The translations under genes were made by a program, and so were the position numbers. Shown here one piece after another: positions 18,901-26,566 of a stretch of 64,000 nucleotides of DNA (within the stretch, counting starts at the first letter, position 1; each line of letters begins with the position of its first letter). The notes below the pieces were generated by a model. The model did no database searches. It had not been told where the DNA came from and was given only the letters and a program-made list of their open reading frames with translations. The DNA comes from Shewanella sp. OMA3-2 (GTDB taxonomy: Bacteria; Pseudomonadota; Gammaproteobacteria; Enterobacterales; Shewanellaceae), in NCBI RefSeq assembly GCF_021513195.1, contig NZ_CP090974.1:1128001-1192000 (forward strand), read 5' to 3'.

Positions 18901-19052
18901 CATTTGTCCCTGGTGCTGAAGCTGATGACTTTAGTTTTACTTCCGCGTTACCGTTACAAGTATTAAAGGGCATGCTGCCAATATTGACGCCGCAATTATT
19001 TAACCAGCAACCTTTGTGTTTAGCAGAATCGACTGGCATCGAGTCGCGTTAA
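15981..19052 (+). CDS. Large class A penicillin-binding-protein-like transglycosylase/transpeptidase
   Basis: I prefer the GTG at 15981 (GGAG five bases upstream), giving 1023 residues; an ATG at 15849 would add 44 residues and an awkward extra hydrophobic stretch. One membrane anchor lies at about residues 30-52. The GT51 glycosyltransferase domain follows with 'LLFIENRELW' (catalytic Glu), 'AGGSTLATQIEKF' and 'EDKLLQIGSA'. A transpeptidase-like domain has SxxK in 'LGSTAKLR' (about residue 505) and KTG in 'GGKTGTGDNR' (about residue 930), with an unusually long insert between them. It should polymerise and cross-link peptidoglycan, but it is longer and more divergent than PBP1a/1b. An extra, non-housekeeping synthase is likely. 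Confidence 0.85.
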   Translation: MSDPTPDMKFDNYRDRTFQEKQQPKTNRRAKLVFFFILLLIVIGVFTAFEIKTSHYQAMLFNQYGTKLTYQVVPFATDKVIYPKYGPFDIRHGYTQLPKYIDRLVKRGFVVEQQASFSPMLMDYTQYGFFPPYHEKAQSGLMIQDCRNQDVFDALYPSRAYQDTDMIPSEVVNTLLFIENRELWNPEPKHNPVIDWPRFVVASISQIAEKAGLNMSKAGGSTLATQIEKFRHSEFGLTSSIEDKLLQIGSAMIRVYQQGENTLAARQRIVQDYLNTVPLSSAPGFGEVHGIGDGLWAWFKTDFNRANSLLLSGHDPATAAERGQVFRQIVALMIAQRRPSYYLLQGHDDLEELVDSHLRLLVSYALIDPKLMNSAMQQQLKFDRRRGNPDNPNNKGVNAVRIRTASMLASSLFDLDRLDLTVNSTFHGDLQQQVGDYLRRLGQPEYAQKVGLLGERLLTPEQLPNVLYSFTLFEKHQGANRVRVQTDSTDQPFDINEGSKLELGSTAKLRVLATYLEIIAELQHRFEDKTVTDLYRIDVEPKDKITRWVVDYLIETRDRNLTRMLNAALERRYSASADERFFTGGGLHVFSNFQKKENSRNPTLYEALQDSVNLPFVRLMQDIVNYSSSYNSEGSMAQLLRNDKDPRREEYLKAFAKREGSTFVRRFYRKYQSLAPEARLTTFYNGVQATEHRLSATYRFLQPYKSDQDLKLFLAEKMPDKTFSDKQINSLYNKYGPDKFNLADQGYIARVHPLELWVLSYLNDYPSANMTQVLEDSQATLIEVYRWLFRTRHQNARDSRIKVMLEVEAFLSIHQRWQRMGYPFDFIVPSLGSALGSSGDRPAALAELMGIIQNDGVRAPTIRIEKLHFAKDTPYEVKLANSTQQPVRVFRPEVAIALKNALANVVEKGTARRLNGSIINVDGTLVRLGGKTGTGDNRIATEIRNGRKVSSTAMNRTATFVFYLGDNYFGTLTAFVPGAEADDFSFTSALPLQVLKGMLPILTPQLFNQQPLCLAESTGIESR

Positions 19053-19104
19053 ATACTTAACAATAAATGTTGGAAGCGGGGATTTACCCCAAAAAACGAG
19101 CAAT

Positions 19105-19135
19105 AAAAAAGTCAGCGATTAAGGCTGACTTTTTT
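19105..19135 (+). terminator. Terminator after the penicillin-binding protein gene
   Basis: AAAAAAGTCAGC / GCTGACTTTTTT with a 7-nt loop (GATTAAG). The A and T tracts make it work in both directions. Confidence 0.9.
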
Positions 19136-19139
19136 ATGG

Positions 19140-19184
19140 GGTTAAGCTGGTCATTAAAGCCGGCTTAACCGCTTAGGCCTAAGC
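19140..19184. repeat. Inverted repeat plus 14-bp perfect palindrome downstream of ppaC
   Basis: GGTTAAGC (19140-19147) pairs with GCTTAACC (19163-19170). It is followed directly by the perfect palindrome GCTTAGGCCTAAGC (19171-19184), whose ends repeat the GCTTA unit. It lies 50 bp past the ppaC stop and may form the minus-strand 3' end structure. Confidence 0.5.
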
Positions 19185-19233
19185 TATGCTCAGAATCGAC
19201 TGAGGCCAAGCTTAATCTAAACTAATAGCGATA

Positions 19234-20154
19234 TTAGGCAAAAGCATCTTGTAATGACGGTACAACTTGTTTCTTACGGCTTAATACGCCGTCTAACCAG
19301 ACTTTACCATCAACTGTTGGCTTGCCATAAGCGCGCTCTGTTAAATCAGCACTGTCAGAAATTACTAGCATTTCAGAGCCTTCTTTCATAATGTCGGTTA
19401 ACAATAACAATACACTATGACGATTACCTTCTTGCTTTAATAAGGCGATATCAGCCACTAAATCCGCTTTAATCGCATCAAAAACGGCTAAGTCAATCAC
19501 TTCTAACTGACCAATGCCCACTAGGTTACCGTTCATGTTGAAATCTTTAAAGTCACGCATAACTAAGTCGCGTGCAGGGGTGCCTTCAACCGCAGACTTA
19601 ACCTTAAACATATCCATGCCTAGTTCTTTAAAGTCTTCAATACCGGCAATAACCGCTAACGCTTCAACACAGCGAATATCGGCAGTGGTACAGGTAGGTG
19701 ATTTAAAAATTACCGTGTCGCTTAAAATAGCGCACATCATAATGCCGGCGATATTCGCTGGTATCTCGACCTGGTAAAAATCAAACATCATTTTAATGAT
19801 AGTGTTGCTACAACCCACAGGGCGGATCCAACACTCTAGTGGTGTTGAAGTGGTTAAGTCGCCTAGTTTATGGTGATCAACAATACCAACAATCGTTGCC
19901 TGGGCAATATCATCTGGTGCTTGAGTCACTTCAGAGTGGTCAACAATATACACTTCTTCGCCAGCGTAGCTGGTTTTATATTCAGGAGCGTCAAAGCCAA
20001 ATTTGTCTAAAATAAAAGCCGTTTCAGGTGATAATTCACCTAAACGTGCTGCAATAGCAGGCTCACCAATTTGATTTTTTAAATAAGCTAACGCGATCGC
20101 ACCACAAATTGAATCAGAATCAGGGATCTTGTGACCCACTACATACATTGACAT
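19234..20154 (-). CDS. ppaC: Manganese-dependent inorganic pyrophosphatase (family II)
   Basis: 306 residues, standard for family II pyrophosphatases. It hydrolyses pyrophosphate to phosphate in the cytoplasm and drives biosynthetic reactions. The DHH-family motifs are all present: 'VVGHKIPDSDSICGAIA' (residues 5-21), 'YIVDHSE', the signature 'GIVDHHKLGD' and 'AILSDTVIFKSPT'. The DHHA2 domain ends in 'GVLSRKKQVVPSL', where SRKKQ binds substrate. No CBS insert is present. Family II enzymes are less common than PpA in gammaproteobacteria but normal in Shewanella and Vibrio. Confidence 0.96.
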   Translation of the reverse strand: MSMYVVGHKIPDSDSICGAIALAYLKNQIGEPAIAARLGELSPETAFILDKFGFDAPEYKTSYAGEEVYIVDHSEVTQAPDDIAQATIVGIVDHHKLGDLTTSTPLECWIRPVGCSNTIIKMMFDFYQVEIPANIAGIMMCAILSDTVIFKSPTCTTADIRCVEALAVIAGIEDFKELGMDMFKVKSAVEGTPARDLVMRDFKDFNMNGNLVGIGQLEVIDLAVFDAIKADLVADIALLKQEGNRHSVLLLLTDIMKEGSEMLVISDSADLTERAYGKPTVDGKVWLDGVLSRKKQVVPSLQDAFA

Positions 20155-20334
20155 GATAAAGCTCCTATAAATTTGTTGCCGATTTTAGCAAGATTTAAAT
20201 GCTTGACCAATCCTTATCCGAAAAAAAGCCATCATGCGGCGTTAAAAAGCTTAAGGACACTGAAATCTCATCCTAGGCGTTAGCCTGACGATACTATAAA
20301 GTCAGCAGTATTATAGGTTGAAATTGGATTGGCT

Positions 20335-20724
20335 ATGTTACTTGGTATTCATCATGTGGCGATTATTTGTAGTGACTATGCCCGCTCGAAATACTTTTAT
20401 CATCAGATATTAGGCTTACGTATTTTAGCTGAGCATTACCGCGCCGAGCGCGACTCTTACAAGCTGGATTTAGCTTTGCCCGACGGTAGTCAAATTGAAC
20501 TCTTCTCTTTTAACCATGCGCCGCTTAGGCCCAGCTATCCTGAAGCGCAAGGATTACGCCATTTAGCCTTTCGGGTAGATGATATTGCTCAAGTGGTTGC
20601 CTATTTGATGGCGCATAACATTGAAGTAGAGCCGATTCGTGTAGATGAATACACCCAAAAACGTTTTACCTTTTTTAGCGATCCCGACGGTTTACCGTTA
20701 GAGCTTTATACCAATCATTTTTAG
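20335..20724 (+). CDS. VOC family protein (GloA2/YaeR-like)
   Basis: 129 residues from the ATG at 20335 (a TTG six bases upstream is possible). Two beta-alpha-beta-beta-beta modules of the vicinal-oxygen-chelate fold are visible: 'GIHHVAIICSDYARSKYFYH' and 'RHLAFRVDDIAQVVAYL', with metal ligands His near residue 6, Glu in 'QIELFSF', His in 'LRHLAF' and Glu in 'LPLELYTN'. It most resembles the YaeR-type lyases or isomerases rather than true glyoxalase I. The substrate is unknown. Confidence 0.88.
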   Translation: MLLGIHHVAIICSDYARSKYFYHQILGLRILAEHYRAERDSYKLDLALPDGSQIELFSFNHAPLRPSYPEAQGLRHLAFRVDDIAQVVAYLMAHNIEVEPIRVDEYTQKRFTFFSDPDGLPLELYTNHF

Positions 20725-20802
20725 TGCAAAATCAAGCCAAATTCTGTAGTCTCCTGCAACATTTTATCTGTTGTACTTATGCTTGCTGGAGCGCTCATTT
20801 TT

Positions 20803-21753
20803 ATGTCTGTTACCGCCATACAAAATAAACTGAAAATCATTGATCGCAGTAAGACTTTTCAAGGCTTTGTGATTTTTGTGATTGTGGTTTCAGCACTCTC
20901 TATTGGCGCCCATACCTATCATTTACCCCAATGGTTAGATAAAAGTTTATGGGTGTTAGATATTGTGATCACAGTGTTTTTCTTGTTTGAATTGATTATT
21001 CGTTATATCGCCAGTGATGGCGCTAAGAGCTTCTGTTCAAAAGGGTGGAATATTTTTGACACCATTATCGTGATCGGCAGCTTAATTCCATCGGGCGGCT
21101 CAACCGTTTTACTGGCTCGATTATTAAGGATATTTCGGGTTCTGCGTTTAGTGTCTATGGTACCAGAGCTGCGAATGTTAATTAATGCCTTACTTAAAGC
21201 GATCCCGCGGATGGGATATATAGTGTTATTAATGTTTGTCATTTTCTATATTTATGGCGCTGTGGGCAGCATGTTTTTTGCTCACGTTAATGAGTTTTTG
21301 TGGGGCGATGTGTCTATTGCTATGTTGACCTTGTTTCGTATTTCCACGTTCGAGTCATGGACGTCAATTATGTATGAAACCATGGCTGTTTATCCATTAA
21401 GTTGGATGTTTTATTTAAGCTTTATCTTTTTAACTACCTTCACTTTTTTGAATATGATGGTGGGAACTATATTAGATGTGATGGCAGAAGAAAGTCGCCT
21501 GATGAATGAGCTAAAGGCACAGCGAGCACTTGATGAGCATATTGATGATGATATGAAGAGCAGTGCTGCTGCCAGCTATAAAACGGGTCATCAAACAACT
21601 GAACTTGCACATAGCATGGTCCAAGATAGGCCGTACGCGAGTGTAGAGGATATGCAAAAATTACATGATAAAATAGATCAGCTCACCGCGTTGGTGGTTC
21701 AGCAGCAAGCATCTGGTTCAACTCATAGTGGCGACAATATTGCAGCGAAGTAA
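20803..21753 (+). CDS. Voltage-gated cation channel (bacterial Nav-type ion transport protein)
   Basis: 316 residues from the ATG at 20803 (GGAG 11 bases upstream); an ATG at 20779 would add eight residues. It has six membrane segments with a voltage-sensor S4 carrying Arg at every third position ('LLARLLRIFRVLRLVSM', residues 103-119). The pore filter 'LTLFRISTFESWTSIMYE' has TFESW at 182-186 where NaChBac-type channels have TLESW, so sodium or mixed cation selectivity is expected. A polar tail ends in a short coiled coil ('MQKLHDKIDQLTALVVQQQ') that should hold a tetramer. It stands alone between the VOC gene and AzlCD. Confidence 0.9.
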   Translation: MSVTAIQNKLKIIDRSKTFQGFVIFVIVVSALSIGAHTYHLPQWLDKSLWVLDIVITVFFLFELIIRYIASDGAKSFCSKGWNIFDTIIVIGSLIPSGGSTVLLARLLRIFRVLRLVSMVPELRMLINALLKAIPRMGYIVLLMFVIFYIYGAVGSMFFAHVNEFLWGDVSIAMLTLFRISTFESWTSIMYETMAVYPLSWMFYLSFIFLTTFTFLNMMVGTILDVMAEESRLMNELKAQRALDEHIDDDMKSSAAASYKTGHQTTELAHSMVQDRPYASVEDMQKLHDKIDQLTALVVQQQASGSTHSGDNIAAK

Positions 21754-21822
21754 GTTTCGTTAATGTATTAACCCTATATATTGGCAGCGTCTAGCTGCAT
21801 GAAAACTGTTGATATTAAAAAC

Positions 21823-21854
21823 AAAGCCCTTAAAAGTTTTCAAGGGCTTTTTTT
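21823..21854 (+). terminator. Terminator after the cation channel gene
   Basis: AAAGCCCTT (21823-21831) and AAGGGCTTT (21842-21850), a 9-bp stem with a 10-nt loop and further T's. Confidence 0.9.
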
Positions 21855-21902
21855 ATGGCTTCAGGTTAATCTAACTTATCTATTTATTTATCAGCATAAG
21901 GT

Positions 21903-22766
21903 ATGCGAGTGTCGACGCCGAACGTATTGTCTTCTAAAAGTGCCTCATCTAGCTGGGCTAAATCCTATTGGTTAGGAGCGTTAGCCGTTATGCCATTAAC
22001 CATAGCGGTTATTCCATGGGGCATATTAGCGGGATCATTTGCACTTGAAGTTGGGCTAACAGGTTTACAAAGCCAAGCCATGTCAGCGATCATTTTTGCT
22101 GGTAGCGCTCAGTTAGTGGCGTTAGGAATGATAAAAGCCGGAGTCGGTTTAAGCGGCATTCTTATTACCACCTTGCTGATCACTTCACGTCACGTGTTAT
22201 ACGCCATGGCAATGCGCAATCGTATTAGTCCGTTATCGTTGAAGTGGCGACTGTCATTAGGTTTTTTATTAACCGATGAATTATTTGCAATTGCCAATCA
22301 TGGTCAACAGCACAAGTTCGACCCCTGGTATGCCCTTGGTGGCGGTTTTACTTTTTATCTTGGGTGGAATATTGCCACGTTTATCGGCATTATCGCCAGG
22401 AAAAATATTGATAACCTTGGCGAGTTAGGGCTCGACTTTGCTATTGCTGCGACATTTATTGCCATTGTGGTGCCTACAGTCACTAAGCCTTCGGTGTTAA
22501 TTTGTGTGCTGGTGTCATTAGTGTTAGCGGTAGTATGTGCGGTGTTGGGATTACAATCTGGATTATTAATCGCATCATTGTCTGGCATGGCTGTTGGTTA
22601 CAGTTATGCTAGATTAACTGGTGAATTACAGCCACAAAGTAGCCAGTCAAGTGAATATCAACTTGATCAAGAACCGCTAAACCATACTGAAACCAACGAT
22701 TCAGCGCCTAATAATCTTCAGTCAGATAAGGCAAGTAAGCAGATTTCAAACAAGGAGGTGCGCTAA
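21903..22766 (+). CDS. azlC: AzlC family branched-chain amino-acid exporter, large subunit
   Basis: 287 residues with the AzlC signature: 'PLTIAVIPWGILAGSFALEV', 'SAIIFAGSAQLVALGMI', 'TSRHVLYAMAMR' and 'LTDELFAIAN'. Seven or so membrane helices are followed by an unusual, polar 50-residue Gln/Ser/Asn-rich C-terminal tail. With AzlD it forms a two-subunit exporter of branched-chain amino acids (in E. coli the homologous YgaZH exports valine and methionine). Its stop overlaps the azlD start (TAATG). The exact start (ATG 21903 or GTG 21909) is uncertain. Confidence 0.9.
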   Translation: MRVSTPNVLSSKSASSSWAKSYWLGALAVMPLTIAVIPWGILAGSFALEVGLTGLQSQAMSAIIFAGSAQLVALGMIKAGVGLSGILITTLLITSRHVLYAMAMRNRISPLSLKWRLSLGFLLTDELFAIANHGQQHKFDPWYALGGGFTFYLGWNIATFIGIIARKNIDNLGELGLDFAIAATFIAIVVPTVTKPSVLICVLVSLVLAVVCAVLGLQSGLLIASLSGMAVGYSYARLTGELQPQSSQSSEYQLDQEPLNHTETNDSAPNNLQSDKASKQISNKEVR

Positions 22767-23068
22767 TGATTTGGTTAACCATTATATTGATGGCGATCAT
22801 TGTGTTTGCCAGTCGTCATGTTTTATTAGAGCCTAAAGTACCTATACGCTTAAACCAGAAAACACTGACTTTTTTAAGCTATTCAGCTCCGGCAGTTCTA
22901 ACTGCTATTTTTGCGCCTATTGTGTTTGCGCCACAAAATCAACTCGATATTTCAGTCTCTAATCCTTATCTTATTTGCGCCATCGTTGCAACATTACTGG
23001 CATGGCTGACTAAAAATACTTTATTAACCACTATTGTGAGTATGGGGTTATTTTTTATTATTTATTAA
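22766..23068 (+). CDS. azlD: AzlD family branched-chain amino-acid exporter, small subunit
   Basis: 100 residues with four hydrophobic segments, starting on the last base of the azlC stop after AAGGAGGTG, so translation is coupled. The start 'MIWLTIILMAIIVFASRHVL' and central 'LSYSAPAVLTAIFAPIVF' match the AzlD/YgaH family. Confidence 0.9.
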   Translation: MIWLTIILMAIIVFASRHVLLEPKVPIRLNQKTLTFLSYSAPAVLTAIFAPIVFAPQNQLDISVSNPYLICAIVATLLAWLTKNTLLTTIVSMGLFFIIY

Positions 23069-23273
23069 ACCGAACGGTCACTTTAAGCGTAATAACTGTC
23101 ATCTATTTGTATTTTGTATAGGGTAATCTAACCCATGTTATTTTACCCAAGGCTATCATTTCAGAGTATAAACTGAGCATAAATCAGCCTTTACATAGGA
23201 CGTTATACAAAACATTAAATCTAGTCGGCTTTTGAATATCCAAAACGCTATAGTAGTTAATAAAGAGGATGTT

Positions 23274-24005
23274 ATGAATAAAACGGTATTAATTACAGGC
23301 GTGGGCAAGCGAATTGGTTATGCGTTAGCAAAGCACTTTTTAGCCCGTGGAGATTATGTTATTGGCACTTATCGTAGCCACTATGACAGCATAGAACAGT
23401 TACGTAAGTTAGGGGCAACGCTTGTTCAATGTGATTTAACTGACACAGCTTCAATTGCGCATTTAATTGAGCAAGTTCAAGTTAATGCCTCTACTCGGTT
23501 AGATTGCATTATCCATAATGCCTCAGATTGGCTACCCGATAACAGCGGCTTAAGTGCCAGTGAAACCATTAATCGTATGATGCAAGTGCACGTGAATGCG
23601 CCTTACGAAATCAACTTAGCGCTAGCGGATTTATTGACCGCAACAGCACAGTTAAACCATGAGTCAATTGGTGCCAGTAATATTATTCATATCACTGATT
23701 ATGTTGCCGAAAAGGGCAGTAAAAAACACATTGCTTATGCTGCTAGTAAAGCGGCACTGCACAACTTAACGTTATCATTTGCCGCAAAATTAGCGCCGCA
23801 CGTTAAAGTAAATTCTATCGCACCCGCAATGATTTTATTTAATGATAGTGATGATGACGCCTATAAAGTGAAGGCGTTAGCTAAAGCCGTTTTACCCAAA
23901 GAAGCTGGCAACAGTGAAATTATCGCGCTAGTAGAATACCTGCAATCAAGCCATTATGTTACCGGTCGCAGTTATGCGGTTGATGGTGGCAGGCATCTAG
24001 TTTAG
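23274..24005 (+). CDS. folM: Dihydromonapterin reductase (short-chain dehydrogenase)
   Basis: 243 residues from the ATG at 23274, which follows AAAGAGG. It has a Rossmann fold with 'LITGVGKRIGYALAKHFLAR' at the N-terminus, where GKRIG replaces the usual GxxxGxG ending and is typical of FolM and pteridine reductases. Catalytic 'YAASKAALHNL' near residue 150 and 'VNSIAPAMILF' follow. FolM reduces dihydromonapterin to tetrahydromonapterin using NADPH and has weak dihydrofolate reductase activity. It lies beside metY and near fau and gcv, a folate/one-carbon neighbourhood. Confidence 0.88.
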   Translation: MNKTVLITGVGKRIGYALAKHFLARGDYVIGTYRSHYDSIEQLRKLGATLVQCDLTDTASIAHLIEQVQVNASTRLDCIIHNASDWLPDNSGLSASETINRMMQVHVNAPYEINLALADLLTATAQLNHESIGASNIIHITDYVAEKGSKKHIAYAASKAALHNLTLSFAAKLAPHVKVNSIAPAMILFNDSDDDAYKVKALAKAVLPKEAGNSEIIALVEYLQSSHYVTGRSYAVDGGRHLV

Positions 24006-24033
24006 TCAACCTAGATTAGGATAAAGACATAAA

Positions 24034-24057
24034 AAACATTTAGACTTCTGGATGGCT
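24034..24057 (+). promoter_or_regulatory. Candidate MetJ operator (three tandem met boxes) upstream of metY
   Basis: Three adjoining 8-mers resemble the met-box consensus AGACGTCT: AAACATTT (24034-24041, 5/8), AGACTTCT (24042-24049, 7/8) and GGATGGCT (24050-24057, 5/8). MetJ binds two or more tandem boxes to repress methionine genes. The site lies 60 bp before metY. Confidence 0.5.
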
Positions 24058-24061
24058 ATTT

Positions 24062-24096
24062 GTTAGTGTGGATATTAGTCAATATTTCACACTAAC
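24062..24096 (+). promoter_or_regulatory. Hairpin just upstream of the metY ribosome-binding site
   Basis: GTTAGTGTG (24062-24070) and CACACTAAC (24088-24096) form a perfect 9-bp stem that contains a second pairing, ATATT with AATAT. No T run follows, so it is an operator or leader hairpin rather than a terminator. Confidence 0.45.
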
Positions 24097-24116
24097 CATC
24101 ATTACAAGGAAGGTCT

Positions 24117-25439
24117 ATGTCAGCAGATACTCAGTTCACGGCAAAGTTAAAGCTTGAATCGCTTGCGTTACACCATGGCTATAAGTCAGAAGCGACCACC
24201 AAGGCAGCTGCTGTGCCAATTTACCAAACCACGTCATACACCTTCGATGATACCCAGCATGGCGCAGACTTATTTGATTTAAAAGTCGCTGGTAATATTT
24301 ACACTCGTATAATGAATCCGACTACCGATGTGCTTGAACAGCGCATGGCTGCTATTGAAGGTGGCATTGCCGCATTAGCGGTTGCATCTGGTATGGCGGC
24401 AATTACTTATGCTATACAGGCGTTAACCCAGGTAGGCGATAACATTGTTAGTACTAGCCAGTTATACGGTGGCACCTATAATTTATTTGCCCATACATTG
24501 CCGCGCCAAGGCGTGGAAGTGCGTATGGCAGCCTATGATGATTATGCCGGACTTGATGCGTTAATTGATGGTAAAACCAAAGCGCTATTTTGTGAATCCA
24601 TTGGTAATCCGGCTGGTAACGTGGTCGACTTACAGCGATTAGCTGACATTGCCCACAAACATGGTGTGCCGCTCATTGTTGATAATACCGTCGCCACACC
24701 TGTGTTATGCCGTGCATTCGACCATGGTGCTGACATTGTTATTCACTCACTAACCAAATACATAGGTGGTCACGGAACCACTATTGGTGGGGTGATTATT
24801 GATTCAGGTAAATTTGACTGGGTGGCGAATAAAGCGCGTTTTGGATTACTCAATGAGCCCGATCCGTCTTATCACGGCGTGGTGTATACCCAGGCATTTG
24901 GCCCAGCAGCCTTTATTGGCCGTTGTCGCGTAGTGCCGCTGCGCAATACTGGTGCTGCATTGTCACCACAAAGTGCATTCTTGTTACTGCAAGGGTTAGA
25001 GACCTTAAGTTTACGGATGGAGCGTCACTGCAGTAACGCGTTAGCTTTAGCTGAGTTTTTAGATAATCACCCACAAGTAAGTTGGGTTAACTATGCTGCG
25101 CTACCTAATAGTCCACAATTTGAGCGTTGCCAAAAAATTACGGGTGGCAAAGCGTCAGGAATTGTCAGTTTTGGTATTAAAGCGGATAACGCCGAAGCGG
25201 GCAAAGTGGCGGGTGGGAAGTTTATCGATGCCCTGCAAATGGTGTTACGTTTAGTGAATATTGGCGATGCTAAGTCATTAGCCTGTCATCCAGCCAGTAC
25301 CACCCACAGACAACTCGATGCCGCTGAACTTGCTAAAGCGGGTGTATCAGAGGATCTCGTTAGAATTTCAGTCGGTATTGAACATATCGACGACATTATT
25401 GCTGATGTGAGCCAGGCACTGGATAAAGCTTCAAGCTAA
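24117..25439 (+). CDS. metY: O-acetylhomoserine aminocarboxypropyltransferase (sulfhydrylase)
   Basis: 440 residues, a PLP enzyme of the Cys/Met metabolism family. It makes homocysteine from O-acetylhomoserine and sulfide, or methionine with methanethiol. Signature parts: 'YTRIMNPTTDVLEQRMAAIE', 'ALAVASGMAAITYA', the cofactor Lys in 'IHSLTKYIGGHGTTIGG' and 'ARFGLLNEPDPSYHG', an insert typical of MetY rather than MetB/MetC. 'GDAKSLACHPASTTH' near the end is also typical. A strong AAGGAAGG ribosome-binding site precedes the ATG. MetJ-like boxes upstream fit methionine control. Monocistronic. Confidence 0.93.
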   Translation: MSADTQFTAKLKLESLALHHGYKSEATTKAAAVPIYQTTSYTFDDTQHGADLFDLKVAGNIYTRIMNPTTDVLEQRMAAIEGGIAALAVASGMAAITYAIQALTQVGDNIVSTSQLYGGTYNLFAHTLPRQGVEVRMAAYDDYAGLDALIDGKTKALFCESIGNPAGNVVDLQRLADIAHKHGVPLIVDNTVATPVLCRAFDHGADIVIHSLTKYIGGHGTTIGGVIIDSGKFDWVANKARFGLLNEPDPSYHGVVYTQAFGPAAFIGRCRVVPLRNTGAALSPQSAFLLLQGLETLSLRMERHCSNALALAEFLDNHPQVSWVNYAALPNSPQFERCQKITGGKASGIVSFGIKADNAEAGKVAGGKFIDALQMVLRLVNIGDAKSLACHPASTTHRQLDAAELAKAGVSEDLVRISVGIEHIDDIIADVSQALDKASS

Positions 25440-25492
25440 TGCGCTGTTAACTGCAATACCATTAAGCGTTAAAAGCCAACGCTAGCTCAAAC

Positions 25493-25531
25493 AAAAATCC
25501 CCATCACATTGGTATGTGATGGGGATTTTTT
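25493..25531 (+). terminator. Terminator after metY
   Basis: AAAAATCCCCATCACAT pairs with ATGTGATGGGGATTTTT over 17 bp. It is effective in both directions and also serves the convergent fau gene. Confidence 0.95.
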
Positions 25532-25569
25532 GTTAGCAAGTGGCTTATAAAACTAAGTCTGCTTAATCA

Positions 25570-26376
25570 CTAAATACCTGCTTTGGCTAAACGTCTTGTT
25601 GGGGTAATCACTAACGGCAGTGGAATATCCCAGCACTCAATTGGTAAATGGCTAACCTGTTGACAATCATGGGCAAATCCAACCGCCAGAGGTTTATTGT
25701 TCACGCTATTTTTTAAGGTTCTGTCGTAGTACCCACCGCCCATACCCATGCGATTACAACTGGCATCAAAGGCCACTAATGGGGTAACAATCATGTCTAG
25801 TTTTGGGGTGGGAATAATCTCTTGTACGTTAAGTTTGGGCTCTGAAATACCAAATTTATTTTTAATCAACACAGAGTCGCGATGATAATGACAAAATAAT
25901 AAATGACCCGGACTGAAAGGGTGTATTAAGGGTAAATAGGTTTTTACCCCAATATGCCATAATGCTTCAATTAACTTTTCTGTGGCTAACTCGCCATCAT
26001 GGCTAAAGTACAGCGCCACGTGCTGCGCATTACGCTGCTGAATTTCAGCCAACATATGACGGCTAGCAATTAAGGCTAATTGGTGTTGTTCTGCAACAGT
26101 AAAGCTTTTGCGCTCTTGACGAATGTGGCGACGAATAAAGTCACGGCTCATGCCCTGACTATCAAACAATGCATATCGCTCTTGGTTGCTGAGTTCAAAG
26201 CCAGAATCTTGATGGGCTAAATTATCAATATGTAAATGTTGATTATGTGAATCAACAGCAGATAATGCTTGGTTAGCGCTGTCTAAGTGTTTGTTTACTG
26301 ATGAAAAGTAAGTGGTTTTAGCGGGCTCTGACTCTGCAGGTGATTCAGCAGTGTTCATGTAGCGAGTAATGCTCAT
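25570..26376 (-). CDS. fau: 5-formyltetrahydrofolate cyclo-ligase
   Basis: The catalytic domain spans residues about 80-268: 'RRHIRQERKSFT', 'VALYFSHDGELATEKLIEAL', 'KTYLPLIHP', 'LDMIVTPLVAFD' and the signature 'NRMGMGGGYYDRTL'. It converts 5-formyl-THF to 5,10-methenyl-THF with ATP. The first 75 residues are a polar, Ser/His/Asn-rich extension absent from the roughly 190-residue E. coli protein. The real start could be the Met at residue 76 (26151), though a GGGGAG within the 6S RNA 3' end precedes the ATG at 26376. It follows 6S RNA directly, as in enterobacteria, where ssrS and ygfA are cotranscribed. Confidence 0.9.
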   Translation of the reverse strand: MSITRYMNTAESPAESEPAKTTYFSSVNKHLDSANQALSAVDSHNQHLHIDNLAHQDSGFELSNQERYALFDSQGMSRDFIRRHIRQERKSFTVAEQHQLALIASRHMLAEIQQRNAQHVALYFSHDGELATEKLIEALWHIGVKTYLPLIHPFSPGHLLFCHYHRDSVLIKNKFGISEPKLNVQEIIPTPKLDMIVTPLVAFDASCNRMGMGGGYYDRTLKNSVNNKPLAVGFAHDCQQVSHLPIECWDIPLPLVITPTRRLAKAGI

Positions 26377-26386
26377 AAATTAGGAT

Positions 26387-26566
26387 GCTCCCCAAGATAC
26401 CGTAGTAGGTGTAAGCCCTTGAACCGTAGGTTCAAGGCGGGTAAATGTTCATATCCTAAGGCTTCTCGATACGAGCCGAGCATGCACAATGTCAATGAAA
26501 GCATTCACCCTGGGTTTGTAAATATCGGCACAGGGACATTACCCACACACGCGTATCCCAGGGAGC
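26387..26566 (-). ncRNA. ssrS: 6S RNA
   Basis: On the minus strand the segment contains the conserved 6S stretches 'GAGCATGCTCGG'-like (here GTGCATGCTCGGCTCG), 'GAGAAGCCTTA', 'CCTTGAACCTACGGTTCAAG' and 'GGCTTACACC'. It folds into one long rod: GCTCCCTGGGATAC at the 5' end pairs with GTATCTTGGGGAGC at the 3' end with G-U pairs (26553-26566 with 26387-26400). The position between zapA and fau is the classical ssrS locus. It binds sigma70 RNA polymerase and dampens transcription in stationary phase. The mature ends may extend a few bases beyond those given. Confidence 0.93.
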
